Shown here piece after piece: positions 34,075 through 42,671 of a stretch of DNA of 64,000 nt (positions are counted from its first letter, which is position 1; every line of letters begins with the position of its first letter). Origin of the DNA: [Mycobacterium] crassicus. GTDB lineage: Bacteria; Actinomycetota; Actinomycetes; Mycobacteriales; Mycobacteriaceae. A program made the position numbers and the translations under genes. The stretch is taken from positions 248,001-312,000 of the forward strand of contig NZ_CP084029.1 of assembly GCF_020181615.1 (NCBI RefSeq), read 5' to 3'. The notes under the pieces were generated by a model that searched no databases, was not told the origin of the DNA, and saw nothing but the letters and a program-made list of their open reading frames with translations.

Positions 34075-35229
34075 GTGTCCGCTGTGCGCTCCGTCCTGCT
34101 GCTGTGCTGGCGTGACACCGGGCATCCACAGGGCGGCGGCAGCGAGACCTACCTCCAGCGCATCGGCGCGGAGTTGGCCGCGGACGGGGTTGCGGTCACC
34201 CTGCGCACCGCCCACTACCCGGGCGCACCGAAACGCGAGGTCGTCGACGGGGTGACGATCGATCGCCGCGGCGGCCCGTACACCGTCTACCTGTGGGCGG
34301 GGGCGGCCATGGTCGCCGCACGGCTCGGGCTCGGCCCGCTGCGGCGGGTGCGCCCCGATGCGGTGATCGACACTCAGAACGGGCTGCCGTTTCTGGCCCG
34401 GCTGGCCTACGGGCGCCGCGTCGCGCTGCTGGTGCACCACTGCCACCGCGAGCAGTGGCCGGTGGCCGGGCCGGTCCTGAGCCGGATCGGCTGGCTGGTC
34501 GAGTCGCGGTTGTCGCCGTGGCTGAACCGGCGCAACCAATACCTGACGGTGTCGCTGCCGTCGGTGCGCGACTTGATTGACCTCGGCGTGGTCGCCGAAC
34601 GGATCGCGGTGGTGCGCAACGGCCTCGACGAGGCGCCGCCGGCGACGCTGTCCGGCCCGCGAGCCGATGCCCCACGCGTGGTCGTGCTTTCCCGGCTGGT
34701 GCCGCACAAGCAGATCGAGGACGCGCTGGACGCGGTCGCGGCACTGCGTGACCGGGTGCCGGGCCTGCACCTCGACGTCATCGGCGGCGGCTGGTGGAGC
34801 GACCGGCTGGTGGAGCACGCCGCCGCACTGGGCATCACCGACGCGGTCACGTTCCACGGTCACGTCGACGAGATCACCAAACATCAACTGGTGCAACAGG
34901 CCTGGGTGCATGTGCTGCCGTCCCGCAAAGAGGGTTGGGGGCTGGCCGTCATCGAAGCCGGCCAGCACGGGGTGCCCACCATCGGCTACCGGGCCTCGGG
35001 CGGGCTGTCCGACTCGATCGTCGACGGGGTGACCGGGACGCTGGTCGATGACCGCGACGAGCTGGTCGAACAGCTGCACCGGCTGTTGACCGACGCGGTG
35101 CTGCGCGAGCAGCTCGGTGTCAAGGCCAAAGACCGCAGCGCTGAATTCTCTTGGCGGCAAAGCGCCGACGGGCTGCGCCAGGTGCTGGAGGCGGTCTGCG
35201 AGCGGCGCTACGTCAACGGGGTGGTCTGA
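34075..35229 (+). CDS. GT4-type glycosyltransferase (Rv0225 homologue)
   Basis: A 384-residue GT-B-fold glycosyltransferase of family 4, homologue of Rv0225. The N-terminal domain begins VLLLCWRDTGHPQGGGSETYLQRIG, typical of GT4 enzymes (acceptor-side Gly-rich loop). The C-terminal domain has VVVLSRLVPHKQIEDAL and the donor-binding EGWGLAVIEAGQHGVPTIGY with the E-x7-E motif. It transfers a sugar from a nucleotide donor to an unknown envelope acceptor, probably at the inner face of the membrane. GTG at 34075 follows TACCCT by eight bases. The frame is open further 5' but crosses the operator. It overlaps the convergent amidase gene by 17 bases. Confidence 0.88.
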   Translation: MSAVRSVLLLCWRDTGHPQGGGSETYLQRIGAELAADGVAVTLRTAHYPGAPKREVVDGVTIDRRGGPYTVYLWAGAAMVAARLGLGPLRRVRPDAVIDTQNGLPFLARLAYGRRVALLVHHCHREQWPVAGPVLSRIGWLVESRLSPWLNRRNQYLTVSLPSVRDLIDLGVVAERIAVVRNGLDEAPPATLSGPRADAPRVVVLSRLVPHKQIEDALDAVAALRDRVPGLHLDVIGGGWWSDRLVEHAAALGITDAVTFHGHVDEITKHQLVQQAWVHVLPSRKEGWGLAVIEAGQHGVPTIGYRASGGLSDSIVDGVTGTLVDDRDELVEQLHRLLTDAVLREQLGVKAKDRSAEFSWRQSADGLRQVLEAVCERRYVNGVV

Positions 35230-36571
35230 GCGCGTCCCCCGGAGCCGTGCGCGGCCAGGGCTGGAACCGTTCGAGCTGCGCAGCGAGGCCCAGCAGGGTG
35301 CGCTCGGATCCGGGCTTGCCGACCAACTGCACGCCGACGGGCCGGCCGTGCGGGTCGAGTCCGGCGGGCACGTTCATCGCCGGCCAGCCGATCATGTTCC
35401 ACGGCGCCGCGAAGGGCGCGTAGCGAGCGTTGGCGACCAGCGAGGTGAGCCAGCCGCGCTCACCCCAGCGCCGTGCCTTGATCGGAGGTTGAGCCAGCGT
35501 CGGCGTGATCAGGACGTCGGTGTCGGCGAAGAAGTCGAAGGCGCGCTGCCGCCACAGCTCGCGGCCCCCGGGGTTCGACAGTCCACGCCTGGTGACAACG
35601 TCCCCGATCCGCACATGGACACGGTTGCGGCGCTCCAGCAGGGACACCTGCGTCGATGCGTGCGCATCGGCCGCCACTCCGGCCGTCCACAACGCCAATG
35701 CGGTCGTGGTCATCAGGCTGGCCGGATAACGCGGGGTCGCCGATCGAACGAGGTGGCCGCCCCGAAGCAGATCGCCGGTCCGATGGACCGCCTCGGCCCA
35801 TGCGCGCGCTACCGGCGTCGCGGCACTGGGGGCCGAAGTCGAAACGGCGATCCGCAAGGCGCTCGGTTGGATCAGTGTCGCGGCATCGGGGTCGTCGGCC
35901 ATGACCGAGAACATCAGCGCGGCATCGTCGACCGTGGTTGCCAGCGGGCCGTTCTCCGACATCCCTCCCCAGGACGTCTGCGCTTCGCCCACCGGCACCA
36001 CCCCGTGACCGGGTTTGAGGCCGACCAGTCCGCAGCACGCCGACGGAATCCGGATCGAGCCCATGCCGTCGTTCCCGTGGGCGATGGGTACCGCTCCCGA
36101 CGCGACCGCCGCCGCGGATCCCCCGGAGGAGCCGCCGGGAGTTCGCCCGGTATCCCACGGATTGGCAGTGATGCCGAAGGCCGAATCGGTAGCGCCCCAG
36201 ACGCAGAGCTCGGGAACTCGGGTCAACCCGACGACCACGGCGCCTGCGGCACGGAGCCGACGAACGACCTCGTGATCGGTTGTCCGGGGCGCCGCGCTGG
36301 TGGCCAGCGAGCCGTCCCGCATCGGTTCGCCGGCGACGGCGATGTTGTCCTTGATGGCAAGGGGAACGCCCGCCAGGGGAAGCGAACCGCGATCGTCGCG
36401 GCCGTCGATCGCGTCCGCCTCGGCCAGCGCAGCGTCGCGGCGGATCACCTGCCACGCGTTGAAGGCCGGTTGGGTCTGCTCGATCCGGTGCAGCGCCTGC
36501 TCCACCGCGGCTCGGGCCGTCAGCGTTCCCCGTTGAACTGCTGCCGCGATCTCGGTCGCCGTGTGCGCCAC
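35213..36571 (-). CDS. Amidase of the amidase-signature family
   Basis: Serine amidase of 452 residues with the Ser-cisSer-Lys triad: Lys74 in PLAIKDNIAV, Ser148 in RTPGGSSGGSAAA and Ser172 in NDGMGSIRIPSACCG. It hydrolyses an amide, such as an aryl, aliphatic or indole acetamide; the substrate cannot be read from sequence. The nucleophile loop reads DGMGS where DGGGS is usual, a mild variation. GTG at 36571 is preceded by TAGAGT at six bases. It is inserted relative to M. tuberculosis gene order and begins a block foreign to that order (35.2-41.0 kb). Confidence 0.92.
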   Translation of the reverse strand: MAHTATEIAAAVQRGTLTARAAVEQALHRIEQTQPAFNAWQVIRRDAALAEADAIDGRDDRGSLPLAGVPLAIKDNIAVAGEPMRDGSLATSAAPRTTDHEVVRRLRAAGAVVVGLTRVPELCVWGATDSAFGITANPWDTGRTPGGSSGGSAAAVASGAVPIAHGNDGMGSIRIPSACCGLVGLKPGHGVVPVGEAQTSWGGMSENGPLATTVDDAALMFSVMADDPDAATLIQPSALRIAVSTSAPSAATPVARAWAEAVHRTGDLLRGGHLVRSATPRYPASLMTTTALALWTAGVAADAHASTQVSLLERRNRVHVRIGDVVTRRGLSNPGGRELWRQRAFDFFADTDVLITPTLAQPPIKARRWGERGWLTSLVANARYAPFAAPWNMIGWPAMNVPAGLDPHGRPVGVQLVGKPGSERTLLGLAAQLERFQPWPRTAPGDALRPPR

Positions 36572-36577
36572 ATCCAG

Positions 36578-36583
36578 ACTCTA
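36578..36583 (-). promoter_or_regulatory. -10 element of the amidase gene, leaderless
   Basis: On the minus strand TAGAGT is followed by six bases and the GTG at 36571. A divergent -10 candidate, CATACT at 36611-36616, serves the DCC gene on the other strand. Confidence 0.5.
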
Positions 36584-36655
36584 TCGCCGTCCTACCGGTG
36601 TCGACTCCTTCATACTGGGGCTCAACAGGTCGGATGGATACGTGGAGGTGCGGCG

Positions 36656-37081
36656 ATGACCGACGATCGCGCTACGCCCGTTCTGCTCTACGACGGCGTC
36701 TGCGGAATCTGCAATCGGGCGGTCCAGACCATCATTCGGCACGACCGGCACGGCACCCTGCGCTTCGCGGCTTTGGACAGCGATTTCGCGCGCGCGGTGA
36801 TCGAGCGGCATCCGGACCTGCGGGACATCGACTCGATGGTGTTCATCGACAACCCGGGCGGGTCCGATGAGCGGGTCAGCGTCCGGTCGGCGGCGGGTCT
36901 CGATGTCGCGCGCTATCTGGGCGGCCCGTTCCGAATTCTCCTGACGGCCCGCATCATTCCCGCGGGACTGCGTGACCGGCTCTATGACCGCTTCGCCGCC
37001 GTCCGCTACCGGTTCGGCCGCCGGCACGACACCTGCCCGCTGCCTGCGCCCGAAGTGCGCGCCCGTTTCCTGGATGTCTAG
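36656..37081 (+). CDS. DCC-family thiol-disulphide oxidoreductase-like protein (DUF393)
   Basis: A 141-residue protein of the DCC family, named after its conserved Asp-Cys-Cys. The motif is in YDGVCGICNRAV at residues 12-23, with a CxxC like thioredoxin folds. A second family motif, FAALDSDFARAVIERH, follows. Such proteins are thought to handle thiol-disulphide exchange, but a defined function is lacking. ATG at 36656 has GGAGG eight bases upstream, an unusually clear ribosome-binding site for this window. It is divergent from the amidase gene by 84 bases. Confidence 0.88.
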   Translation: MTDDRATPVLLYDGVCGICNRAVQTIIRHDRHGTLRFAALDSDFARAVIERHPDLRDIDSMVFIDNPGGSDERVSVRSAAGLDVARYLGGPFRILLTARIIPAGLRDRLYDRFAAVRYRFGRRHDTCPLPAPEVRARFLDV

Positions 37082-37170
37082 GCAGGCGGCGGGGGTGCGA
37101 CAGATTTGTAGGTAGTTCGGAGTCGATCTTGATGGGTCGCCTGATCAGGCGGGTAGGCCAGCATCAACCC

Positions 37171-37191
37171 CCGCCACCTGTGCGGTGGCGG
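37171..37191. terminator. GC-rich hairpin between the DCC and HNH genes
   Basis: CCGCCACC (37171-37178) and GGTGGCGG (37184-37191) form a perfect 8-base stem with a five-base loop, 15 bases past the stop of the HNH gene and 90 past that of the DCC gene. No T-run is present. It probably ends both convergent transcripts. Confidence 0.6.
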
Positions 37192-37206
37192 CGGCAGGCT
37201 CGGGGC

Positions 37207-38721
37207 TCAGGATGGCGGGGGTCTGGTGTTGAGGGCGCGTTCGGCGATGATTGCCTGGGCGCGGTTCTGGGCCCGAGTCCGTCGTCGGGTGGGCATCATC
37301 AGGGTTCGACAGGCCGAATCCGGTTGTCGGTCAGTCGGTGCGGGTAGACGGCCCGTCGGTTCGCAGAGCGCGGGGAACAGCAGTCGACTGCCGGGGTGGG
37401 TGGTGTAGGTCTGGCCGGTCGGACTGAGCCAGTCGATGGTACCGTCGGTGTGCTGTCGGTCTCGCCAGCCATGAAATGTCTTGAGTAAATGATGTTTTCG
37501 GCACAGGCAACGCAGATTCGACGGATGTGTCGGCCCGCCGAGCCCGTAGGCGATGGCATGGTCGAGGTCGCAGAGTTCGGCCGGCCGGTCGCAGCCGGGC
37601 CATCGGCATGTCATGTCTCGGCAACGCAAGAACTCGTCGAGTGCGGTCGAGGGCCGGTACCTCGGCTCAGGGGCACTATCGGGTCCGGGGTGTCGCACCC
37701 GCTTGATGCGGGCACCTGCGGCGATCAGTTCGGCCAGCATCGGTGCCGGGATCAGCGGTCCACCCAGTAGCAGCGCGGGTGGGGCCTTCGGGGGTGGGTC
37801 GGGCTCGGCGGGGCGCTCTATCGGCGCGAACGGGTTCCGGCGGTCGATCGGCGGCGGTGGTGGTTCTTCACCGTTGCGGTGCGCGTCGACGCCGGTACCC
37901 ATGCTCTCGGCGTTGGCCACCACGTGAATCAGCACCGAACTTGCCGGACGGTCCTGGGTGCCGGGGCAGTCCTCGTTGCCGCACCCGCAGACCAGGCTCT
38001 GCCCGCCGGCAGCCAGCGCGCCGAGGGCGTCGGCGCGGCGTTGGGCGATGGTGCGTGGATCGTCGTCGCAGACGCTGTGCGCCATCGCCATCAGGCGCCG
38101 GTCAAGGGCTTCGGCGTCGTGGGCGTGCAGCCGGCCCCACAGCGGGGTGGTGGCATGGTCGGTGTTGCGTTTGTCGACCACCAGGTCGCGGGAGCGGGCC
38201 GTTTCGCGGCTGCGGCGCAGTGCCTCCGGGTCGTGAGCTTCGATGACCGCGTCGATGGCCTGCGCCGTCTTGAAAGCTGACAATGGCCCGTAGTGCAGGG
38301 CGTCGGCGGCCAGGGCGGTATCGACTGCGGCAAGGGCCCGGCGGTCTTGGATCAGGGTGGTGTGCCAGGAGATGGTGGACACCAGGGCGGCGTTGAGCTG
38401 GCCGGCGGCGAACAGTGCCGCCACCTTGGGCAGGCGCTCGCGCAGCGCCGAAGCCAGATACATCTGCCCGGATGCTTTGCCGTGGCTGATATCGCAAGCC
38501 GCGCTGACCTGAGCGGCCACGGAGTCCCAACCGTCGCAGGCCCATTTTGAATGCGTGGGGTCGTCATACAGTTTGCGGCCCACCAGCTCGGCGATCGCCG
38601 CCAGGCGGTGGGCGGCCGCGACGGCCTCCGCTTGGGCCCATCCGCCGATCGCTGCGATCAGTGCGGACTCGTCGGCCTCGGCGAGGGCCTCAGAATCGGG
38701 CAGATCGATCAGATCGAACAT
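37207..38721 (-). CDS. HNH endonuclease-domain protein of the DUF222/13E12 repeat family
   Basis: A 504-residue member of the mycobacterial 13E12 family: an N-terminal helical DUF222 region (ALAEADESALIAAIGGW to about residue 250), a Pro-rich linker (EEPPPPPIDRRNPF), and a C-terminal HNH nuclease fold with CRWPGCDRPAELCDLDH and LCRKHHLLKTFHGW. Copies of this family (REP13E12) occur several times in mycobacterial genomes and can act as phage attachment targets; whether this protein cuts DNA is unproven. ATG at 38721 was chosen because a TATGAT -10 box lies seven bases upstream; an ATG four codons earlier lies within that box. A perfect SOS box covers the start. Confidence 0.9.
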   Translation of the reverse strand: MFDLIDLPDSEALAEADESALIAAIGGWAQAEAVAAAHRLAAIAELVGRKLYDDPTHSKWACDGWDSVAAQVSAACDISHGKASGQMYLASALRERLPKVAALFAAGQLNAALVSTISWHTTLIQDRRALAAVDTALAADALHYGPLSAFKTAQAIDAVIEAHDPEALRRSRETARSRDLVVDKRNTDHATTPLWGRLHAHDAEALDRRLMAMAHSVCDDDPRTIAQRRADALGALAAGGQSLVCGCGNEDCPGTQDRPASSVLIHVVANAESMGTGVDAHRNGEEPPPPPIDRRNPFAPIERPAEPDPPPKAPPALLLGGPLIPAPMLAELIAAGARIKRVRHPGPDSAPEPRYRPSTALDEFLRCRDMTCRWPGCDRPAELCDLDHAIAYGLGGPTHPSNLRCLCRKHHLLKTFHGWRDRQHTDGTIDWLSPTGQTYTTHPGSRLLFPALCEPTGRLPAPTDRQPDSACRTLMMPTRRRTRAQNRAQAIIAERALNTRPPPS

Positions 38722-38729
38722 ATGTTCGA
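38714..38729. promoter_or_regulatory. LexA (SOS) box over the start of the HNH gene
   Basis: TCGAACATATGTTCGA matches the mycobacterial LexA consensus TCGAAC-N4-GTTCGA exactly and is part of a 20-base perfect palindrome (38712-38731). It covers the start codon and reaches the -10 box, so bound LexA would block transcription. Induction by DNA damage is expected, as known for 13E12 genes in M. tuberculosis. Confidence 0.9.
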
Positions 38730-38734
38730 TCATA
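38729..38734 (-). promoter_or_regulatory. -10 element of the HNH gene, leaderless
   Basis: On the minus strand TATGAT (5 of 6 to TATAAT) precedes the ATG at 38721 by seven bases. It abuts the LexA box. Confidence 0.65.
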
Positions 38735-38784
38735 CACTTCGCGGGTGACACCGGCGGGTGACACCGAACCGGGGAGCAAGACCT

Positions 38785-38946
38785 GTGGCCTTGAAGAAAT
38801 CCGATCTGTATGGCCCGCGGGGGCGCTCCTGCGATGAGCTGTGCGGCGGCATGGACGTCCGCCAGTACAAGGACTACATCCTGACGCTGCTGTTGCCCGG
38901 CGAAGGCGCCCGGATCGCCTGGAGTGCATCGTCGTTCACGAGATGA
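38785..38946 (+). pseudogene. Relic of a type I restriction-modification hsdM gene (N-terminal 37 codons)
   Basis: The GTG at 38785, with GGGGAG upstream, begins ALKKSDLYGP-RGRSCDELCGGMDVRQYKDYILTLLL. These 37 residues closely resemble the N terminus of HsdM methyltransferase subunits (ALKKSxLYxxLWxSCDELRGGMDxxQYKDYxLxLLF). Just where HsdM would continue with its KYVSD helix, about residue 37, homology ends and the frame runs into unrelated sequence with a TGA at 38944. The remaining ~450 codons of hsdM and all of hsdS and hsdR are missing, so this is the 5' side of a large deletion. Confidence 0.75.
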
Positions 38947-39074
38947 CACACCACCTGGAACGCCACCACGGCCAGCGGTTCACCAGCTTGATGGACGGGT
39001 TGCTGCCGGACAGGCGGGTGCGATGTGATCTGCTGAATGAGGTGCCGTTGGCGGATGAGGAGTGGGCGGGATGA
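38913..39074 (+). pseudogene. Relic of a YgjP-like zinc metallopeptidase gene (C-terminal 53 codons)
   Basis: In a frame different from the hsdM relic, codons from 38913 encode DRLECIVVHEMTHHLERHHG and then RFTSLMDGLLPDRRVRCDLLNEVPLA, ending EEWAG at the TGA at 39072-39074. The HEMTH zinc motif and the following His are intact, but the N-terminal two thirds of the protein, and a start signal, are absent. Peptidases of this type (COG1451, YgjP) commonly sit at the 3' end of type I restriction-modification operons. This fragment marks the other side of the deletion that removed hsdM, hsdS and hsdR. Its stop overlaps the kinase ATG. Confidence 0.7.
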
Positions 39075-41005
39075 GCGCACTGACCAGTGGTGACACCTTT
39101 GCCGGCTTCCAGATCATCCGTCTGCTGGGTGCCGGCGGAATGGGTGAGGTCTACCTTGCCCAGCACCCCAGGCTGCCCCGCCGTGACGCCCTCAAGATCC
39201 TGCCGGCCCACATCTCGTCGAACGACGAGTTTCGGCAACGATTCGCGCGCGAAGCCGATCTCGCATCGACGCTGTGGCATCCGCACATCGTTGGGGTTCA
39301 CGACCGCGGTGAGTTCAACGATCAACTGTGGATATCAATGGATTTCGTCGATGGTCTTGATGCGGCGAAACTGCTGACTCGGAACCATCCTTCGGGTATG
39401 CCGGTCGGAAAGGTCATTGAGATCGTGACCGCGGTCGCCGCCGCACTGGACTACGCCCACGGCCACGGTTTGCTGCATCGGGACGTCAAGCCCGCCAACA
39501 TCATGCTTTCCAAGTCGGATGGAAATGCCGAAGCGCAGCGAATCCTGCTGGCCGACTTCGGGATTGCCCGCAACGTCGACGAAGCCAGTGGGCTGACCGC
39601 CACAAACATGACGGTCGGCACCGTGGCCTATGCCGCGCCCGAACAGTTGACGGGTGAAACGATGGACGGCCGCGCGGACCAGTACGCTCTGGCAGCGACC
39701 GCCTACCACCTGCTTTCCGGATCGCAGCTGTTCTCGCACTCCAACCCCGCCGTGGTGATCGGCAGACACCTCAGCGCGGCGCCACCCACTCTGGCCGACA
39801 GTCACCCGGAACTGAGTGACTTCGACCCGATTCTCGCGGTGGCACTGGCAAAGTCGCCCGAGGGCCGATTTGCGCGCTGTTCCGATTTCGCCCAGGCATT
39901 GGTTGATCAGCACCGGTCGTCAGTCTCTGCGACCGCCGAGACCCGCGCATCGGAAGTGGCGCGTCCGAGTGCGGTGGAGAAGTCGGCTCCAACTGCGGTG
40001 GTGCGGTCGCGCAGTAAATGGCTACTGCCGGCCGTCGCGACTGCGGTAGGTATCACCGTGCTTGCCGGTGCCGTATTCGTTTGGCGGCCTTGGGCACAAG
40101 CAACACAACCCAAAGTCGGCGTGATGCCAGTCGTGGAGGCGCCGGTGAACGCCGGCCCGCTGACCGGCGTCTACGCGGCCGATTTCGGGCCGGAACTTCA
40201 ACTCAGCGACGGCAAGGTTCTCAACCCCGAAGGCGCTCGCGCCTCGTTCGAGATACGTTCGGTGTGCACGCAAGAGGGGTGCGTCGCCGTCGCCAAGATG
40301 GCCACCGGGCCATTGCTGCAGCGACAGTTCACCCTCGATGAGGTGGGCGAACAGTGGATCGGTGTCGGTGTCATCTCCGCTGCCCCCGAAGCGGTCTCGA
40401 CAGGACTCAAGGCGGGATGTGAACAGGGGTTGTCGCCAGAGATGTGGGAGACCCTGCAGTTGCGAACGCAACCGGACGGCACGTTTGCTGGGCGATACCT
40501 GATCGCCAACGCTAACAACTGCAACTCTTCGCGGACTATCACCTTGACCCGAACGGGTGATGTCGACACCGCGGCCCTTCCTGATCCGGCCCAGCTACCG
40601 CCGCGAGTGCCGTCGCCAGCCGACGGATTCCACGGTCGGTACCGGTACACCTACAGCACCGACACCGGCTTCAGCCATGAGACCGAAGGCGATGTCGGCA
40701 CAGACTGTTTGCGCCTGGGCCAACGCTGCATGAGCTACTTCAGTTCCAGCGAATCGGCGGAGCCCTTTGTGTTCGCCGATGGCCGATGGACCCTGCACTA
40801 TGCGAATGTCCCGGTGAGCTGCGGGGAGGGCTACCGGGGCTACATCGAGCGGACGGCCGTGCTCGGACTACCGCAGGCCGTCACCGATCCGTTCGAGGTG
40901 ATTACCGGCCACGGACAGCAGCAACTCACGGAAGGCCCATGCGTCATGCCGCTGTCGAACTACTACCTCCGGTTCCAGCGGATCGGTGACGAACCGCCAG
41001 GTTGA
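39071..41005 (+). CDS. Transmembrane Ser/Thr protein kinase (PknF/PknJ-like)
   Basis: A 644-residue receptor-like kinase. The cytoplasmic Hanks-type domain (about 10-275) has the Gly loop [10 protein letters not shown], Lys42 in ALKIL, the catalytic loop HRDVKPAN (Asp138, Asn143), DFG at 162-164, an activation loop with TATNMTVGT and APEQ. A juxtamembrane region and one membrane helix (317-338) follow, then an extracellular domain of about 300 residues with six or more Cys, which I cannot name. The ATG overlaps the stop of the peptidase relic, so the present promoter may be a leftover. It lies at the end of the accessory island. The 3' end overlaps the convergent membrane gene by 62 bases. 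Confidence 0.9.
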   Translation: MSALTSGDTFAGFQIIRLLGAGGMGEVYLAQHPRLPRRDALKILPAHISSNDEFRQRFAREADLASTLWHPHIVGVHDRGEFNDQLWISMDFVDGLDAAKLLTRNHPSGMPVGKVIEIVTAVAAALDYAHGHGLLHRDVKPANIMLSKSDGNAEAQRILLADFGIARNVDEASGLTATNMTVGTVAYAAPEQLTGETMDGRADQYALAATAYHLLSGSQLFSHSNPAVVIGRHLSAAPPTLADSHPELSDFDPILAVALAKSPEGRFARCSDFAQALVDQHRSSVSATAETRASEVARPSAVEKSAPTAVVRSRSKWLLPAVATAVGITVLAGAVFVWRPWAQATQPKVGVMPVVEAPVNAGPLTGVYAADFGPELQLSDGKVLNPEGARASFEIRSVCTQEGCVAVAKMATGPLLQRQFTLDEVGEQWIGVGVISAAPEAVSTGLKAGCEQGLSPEMWETLQLRTQPDGTFAGRYLIANANNCNSSRTITLTRTGDVDTAALPDPAQLPPRVPSPADGFHGRYRYTYSTDTGFSHETEGDVGTDCLRLGQRCMSYFSSSESAEPFVFADGRWTLHYANVPVSCGEGYRGYIERTAVLGLPQAVTDPFEVITGHGQQQLTEGPCVMPLSNYYLRFQRIGDEPPG

Positions 41006-42665
41006 TCGCCAACCCACCCGCCCCGACCACCAGCATCGCCAGCCACGCCAGGTGCGCGGCCAGCGCGGCCCGGCGCGGCCCGGCGGACGCCTTCGGCGCC
41101 CGGCCGCCGACCCGGTACAGGGTCAGGTCGGAATCCCGATAGGAGACCGGCAGCCGGATCAGAGTCTTGTCGGCAGAACCCATTTCACCGTCGGTTCCGG
41201 ATTCGGTGACCACCCAGCCCACCCCGTTCACACCGAGCGTGGCCGGTTCGGCGCCGGACAGCAGCGCCTGCTGCACCGTCCGGGCGTGGGTGCCCTCGCC
41301 GGGGACGGTCTGCCCGCCGACATTGAGGTCTCCGGTGGTCAACACCTCCGCGCGCACCCAGCGGGGCAGCGGATCGAGGACGGGGGCGTCGCCGGACCAC
41401 GAGAAGTGACGCATGCTGTCGGCCGGCAGCACGGCCACCGGGCGCGGATCGGCGTTGATCTTCGCCGCCACCGCGGCCCATCCGGCCGGGTAGTGCACCG
41501 GAGAAACTCGCCCGCCCACCCCCCAGGCCAGATCGGGCAGCACCACAACAAGCGCCACGCAGCACGCCAGGGCGGCCCGCGCCGGAGGCAGCCGGTCCCG
41601 CAGGGCCGCCACCGCCCCGGCTCCGGCCAGCGCGTAGCCGGGCATCGCCAATGCCACCCACTTCTGGCCGTCGCGCAGCATGCCCAGGCCGGGGGCCACG
41701 TCGACCGCCCAGCGCAACACCGCCAGTCCCGGTCCGGTGGCCAACACCGCGAGCACCAGCACCGTCACGGCCGCCAGCAGCAACAGCGGCCGCGCGGCAG
41801 TCACCCGCTGCACCGTCGACCAGCCCAGGCCCACCACGCCGACCAGCACCGCCGTCGCCACCAATGCGAAGACCGTGGTTCGCGAACCCGGCACCGCATC
41901 GGCGTTCCAGATCCCGCCGAGCCCGGCGAGGCTGCCCAAGGTGCCCAGGCCCGGTTCGGCGCGCGCCGCGAACGCCGCCACCCCGGCCGACTCGCCCCGC
42001 GAGGACCCCGACCCCACCACCAGGGCCATCAACCAGGGCAGCGCGGCGGTGGCCGTGATCGCCACCGCGGCGACCGCACACCACCAGCGCGGCGGGCCGT
42101 CCCCGGGTATGGCCAGGCACGCCAGCGCCACCACGGCGGCCAGCAACAGACCGGAAGGGGTCAACCCGGCCAGCGCCAGAAAGAACACCAACCCGAACAG
42201 GCCGCTGGTGCCCGAGCGCAGTCCCAGCATCGCCACCGCCACCCAGGGCAGGCAGGCGTACCCGACCAGCAGGCTCCAATGCCCTTGCAACAACCGTTCG
42301 GCCACATAGGGATTCCAGATCGCGACGGTGATCGCCACCAACTGGCCGGGCAGACCGGCATCCGGCAGCACCGTGGCCACCAGCCGGGCCGCGCCGTACC
42401 CGGCCAGCCACAGACCGACGAACAGCAGGGCTTTGACCACGGTGCCGCCGTCGACCAGTCGCGAGGCCAGCGCCACCGCGAAGTCCTGTGGCACCGCGCG
42501 TGGCGCCGATTCACCCAGCCCGAGGGCGGTGTCGGTCAGATACGACCGCGGCGTGGACACCGCGTCGCGCAACAGCAGATAGCCGGGCCGCAGCAGCGGC
42601 GCCAGGATGAGCGCAGTCAGCCCCAGTGCATAGCACGGCGCGATCCAGCGCCCGGCTCGCACCAC
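40944..42665 (-). CDS. Large multi-pass membrane protein (Rv0226c homologue)
   Basis: A 573-residue protein with about 12 hydrophobic helices, homologous to Rv0226c. The topology, a series of N-terminal helices with loop segments such as [14 protein letters not shown] and a C-terminal extracytoplasmic region with a last helix near 545-562, resembles GT-C-type integral glycosyltransferases and the N-terminal part of AftD. Enzyme activity is not shown. The GTG at 42665 lies six bases past the stop of the upstream DUF3068 gene, so the two form an operon. The last 62 bases overlap the convergent kinase gene, which is an insertion here; the overlap may have changed the original C terminus. Confidence 0.83.
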   Translation of the reverse strand: MVRAGRWIAPCYALGLTALILAPLLRPGYLLLRDAVSTPRSYLTDTALGLGESAPRAVPQDFAVALASRLVDGGTVVKALLFVGLWLAGYGAARLVATVLPDAGLPGQLVAITVAIWNPYVAERLLQGHWSLLVGYACLPWVAVAMLGLRSGTSGLFGLVFFLALAGLTPSGLLLAAVVALACLAIPGDGPPRWWCAVAAVAITATAALPWLMALVVGSGSSRGESAGVAAFAARAEPGLGTLGSLAGLGGIWNADAVPGSRTTVFALVATAVLVGVVGLGWSTVQRVTAARPLLLLAAVTVLVLAVLATGPGLAVLRWAVDVAPGLGMLRDGQKWVALAMPGYALAGAGAVAALRDRLPPARAALACCVALVVVLPDLAWGVGGRVSPVHYPAGWAAVAAKINADPRPVAVLPADSMRHFSWSGDAPVLDPLPRWVRAEVLTTGDLNVGGQTVPGEGTHARTVQQALLSGAEPATLGVNGVGWVVTESGTDGEMGSADKTLIRLPVSYRDSDLTLYRVGGRAPKASAGPRRAALAAHLAWLAMLVVGAGGLAINLAVRHRSAGTGGSSSTAA

Positions 42666-42671
42666 TGTGGG

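Noticed and set aside
38785..39074. A functional small fusion gene in place of the hsdM/peptidase relics
   Set aside because: The two homologous parts are in different reading frames, and each is cut where its family's domain continues.
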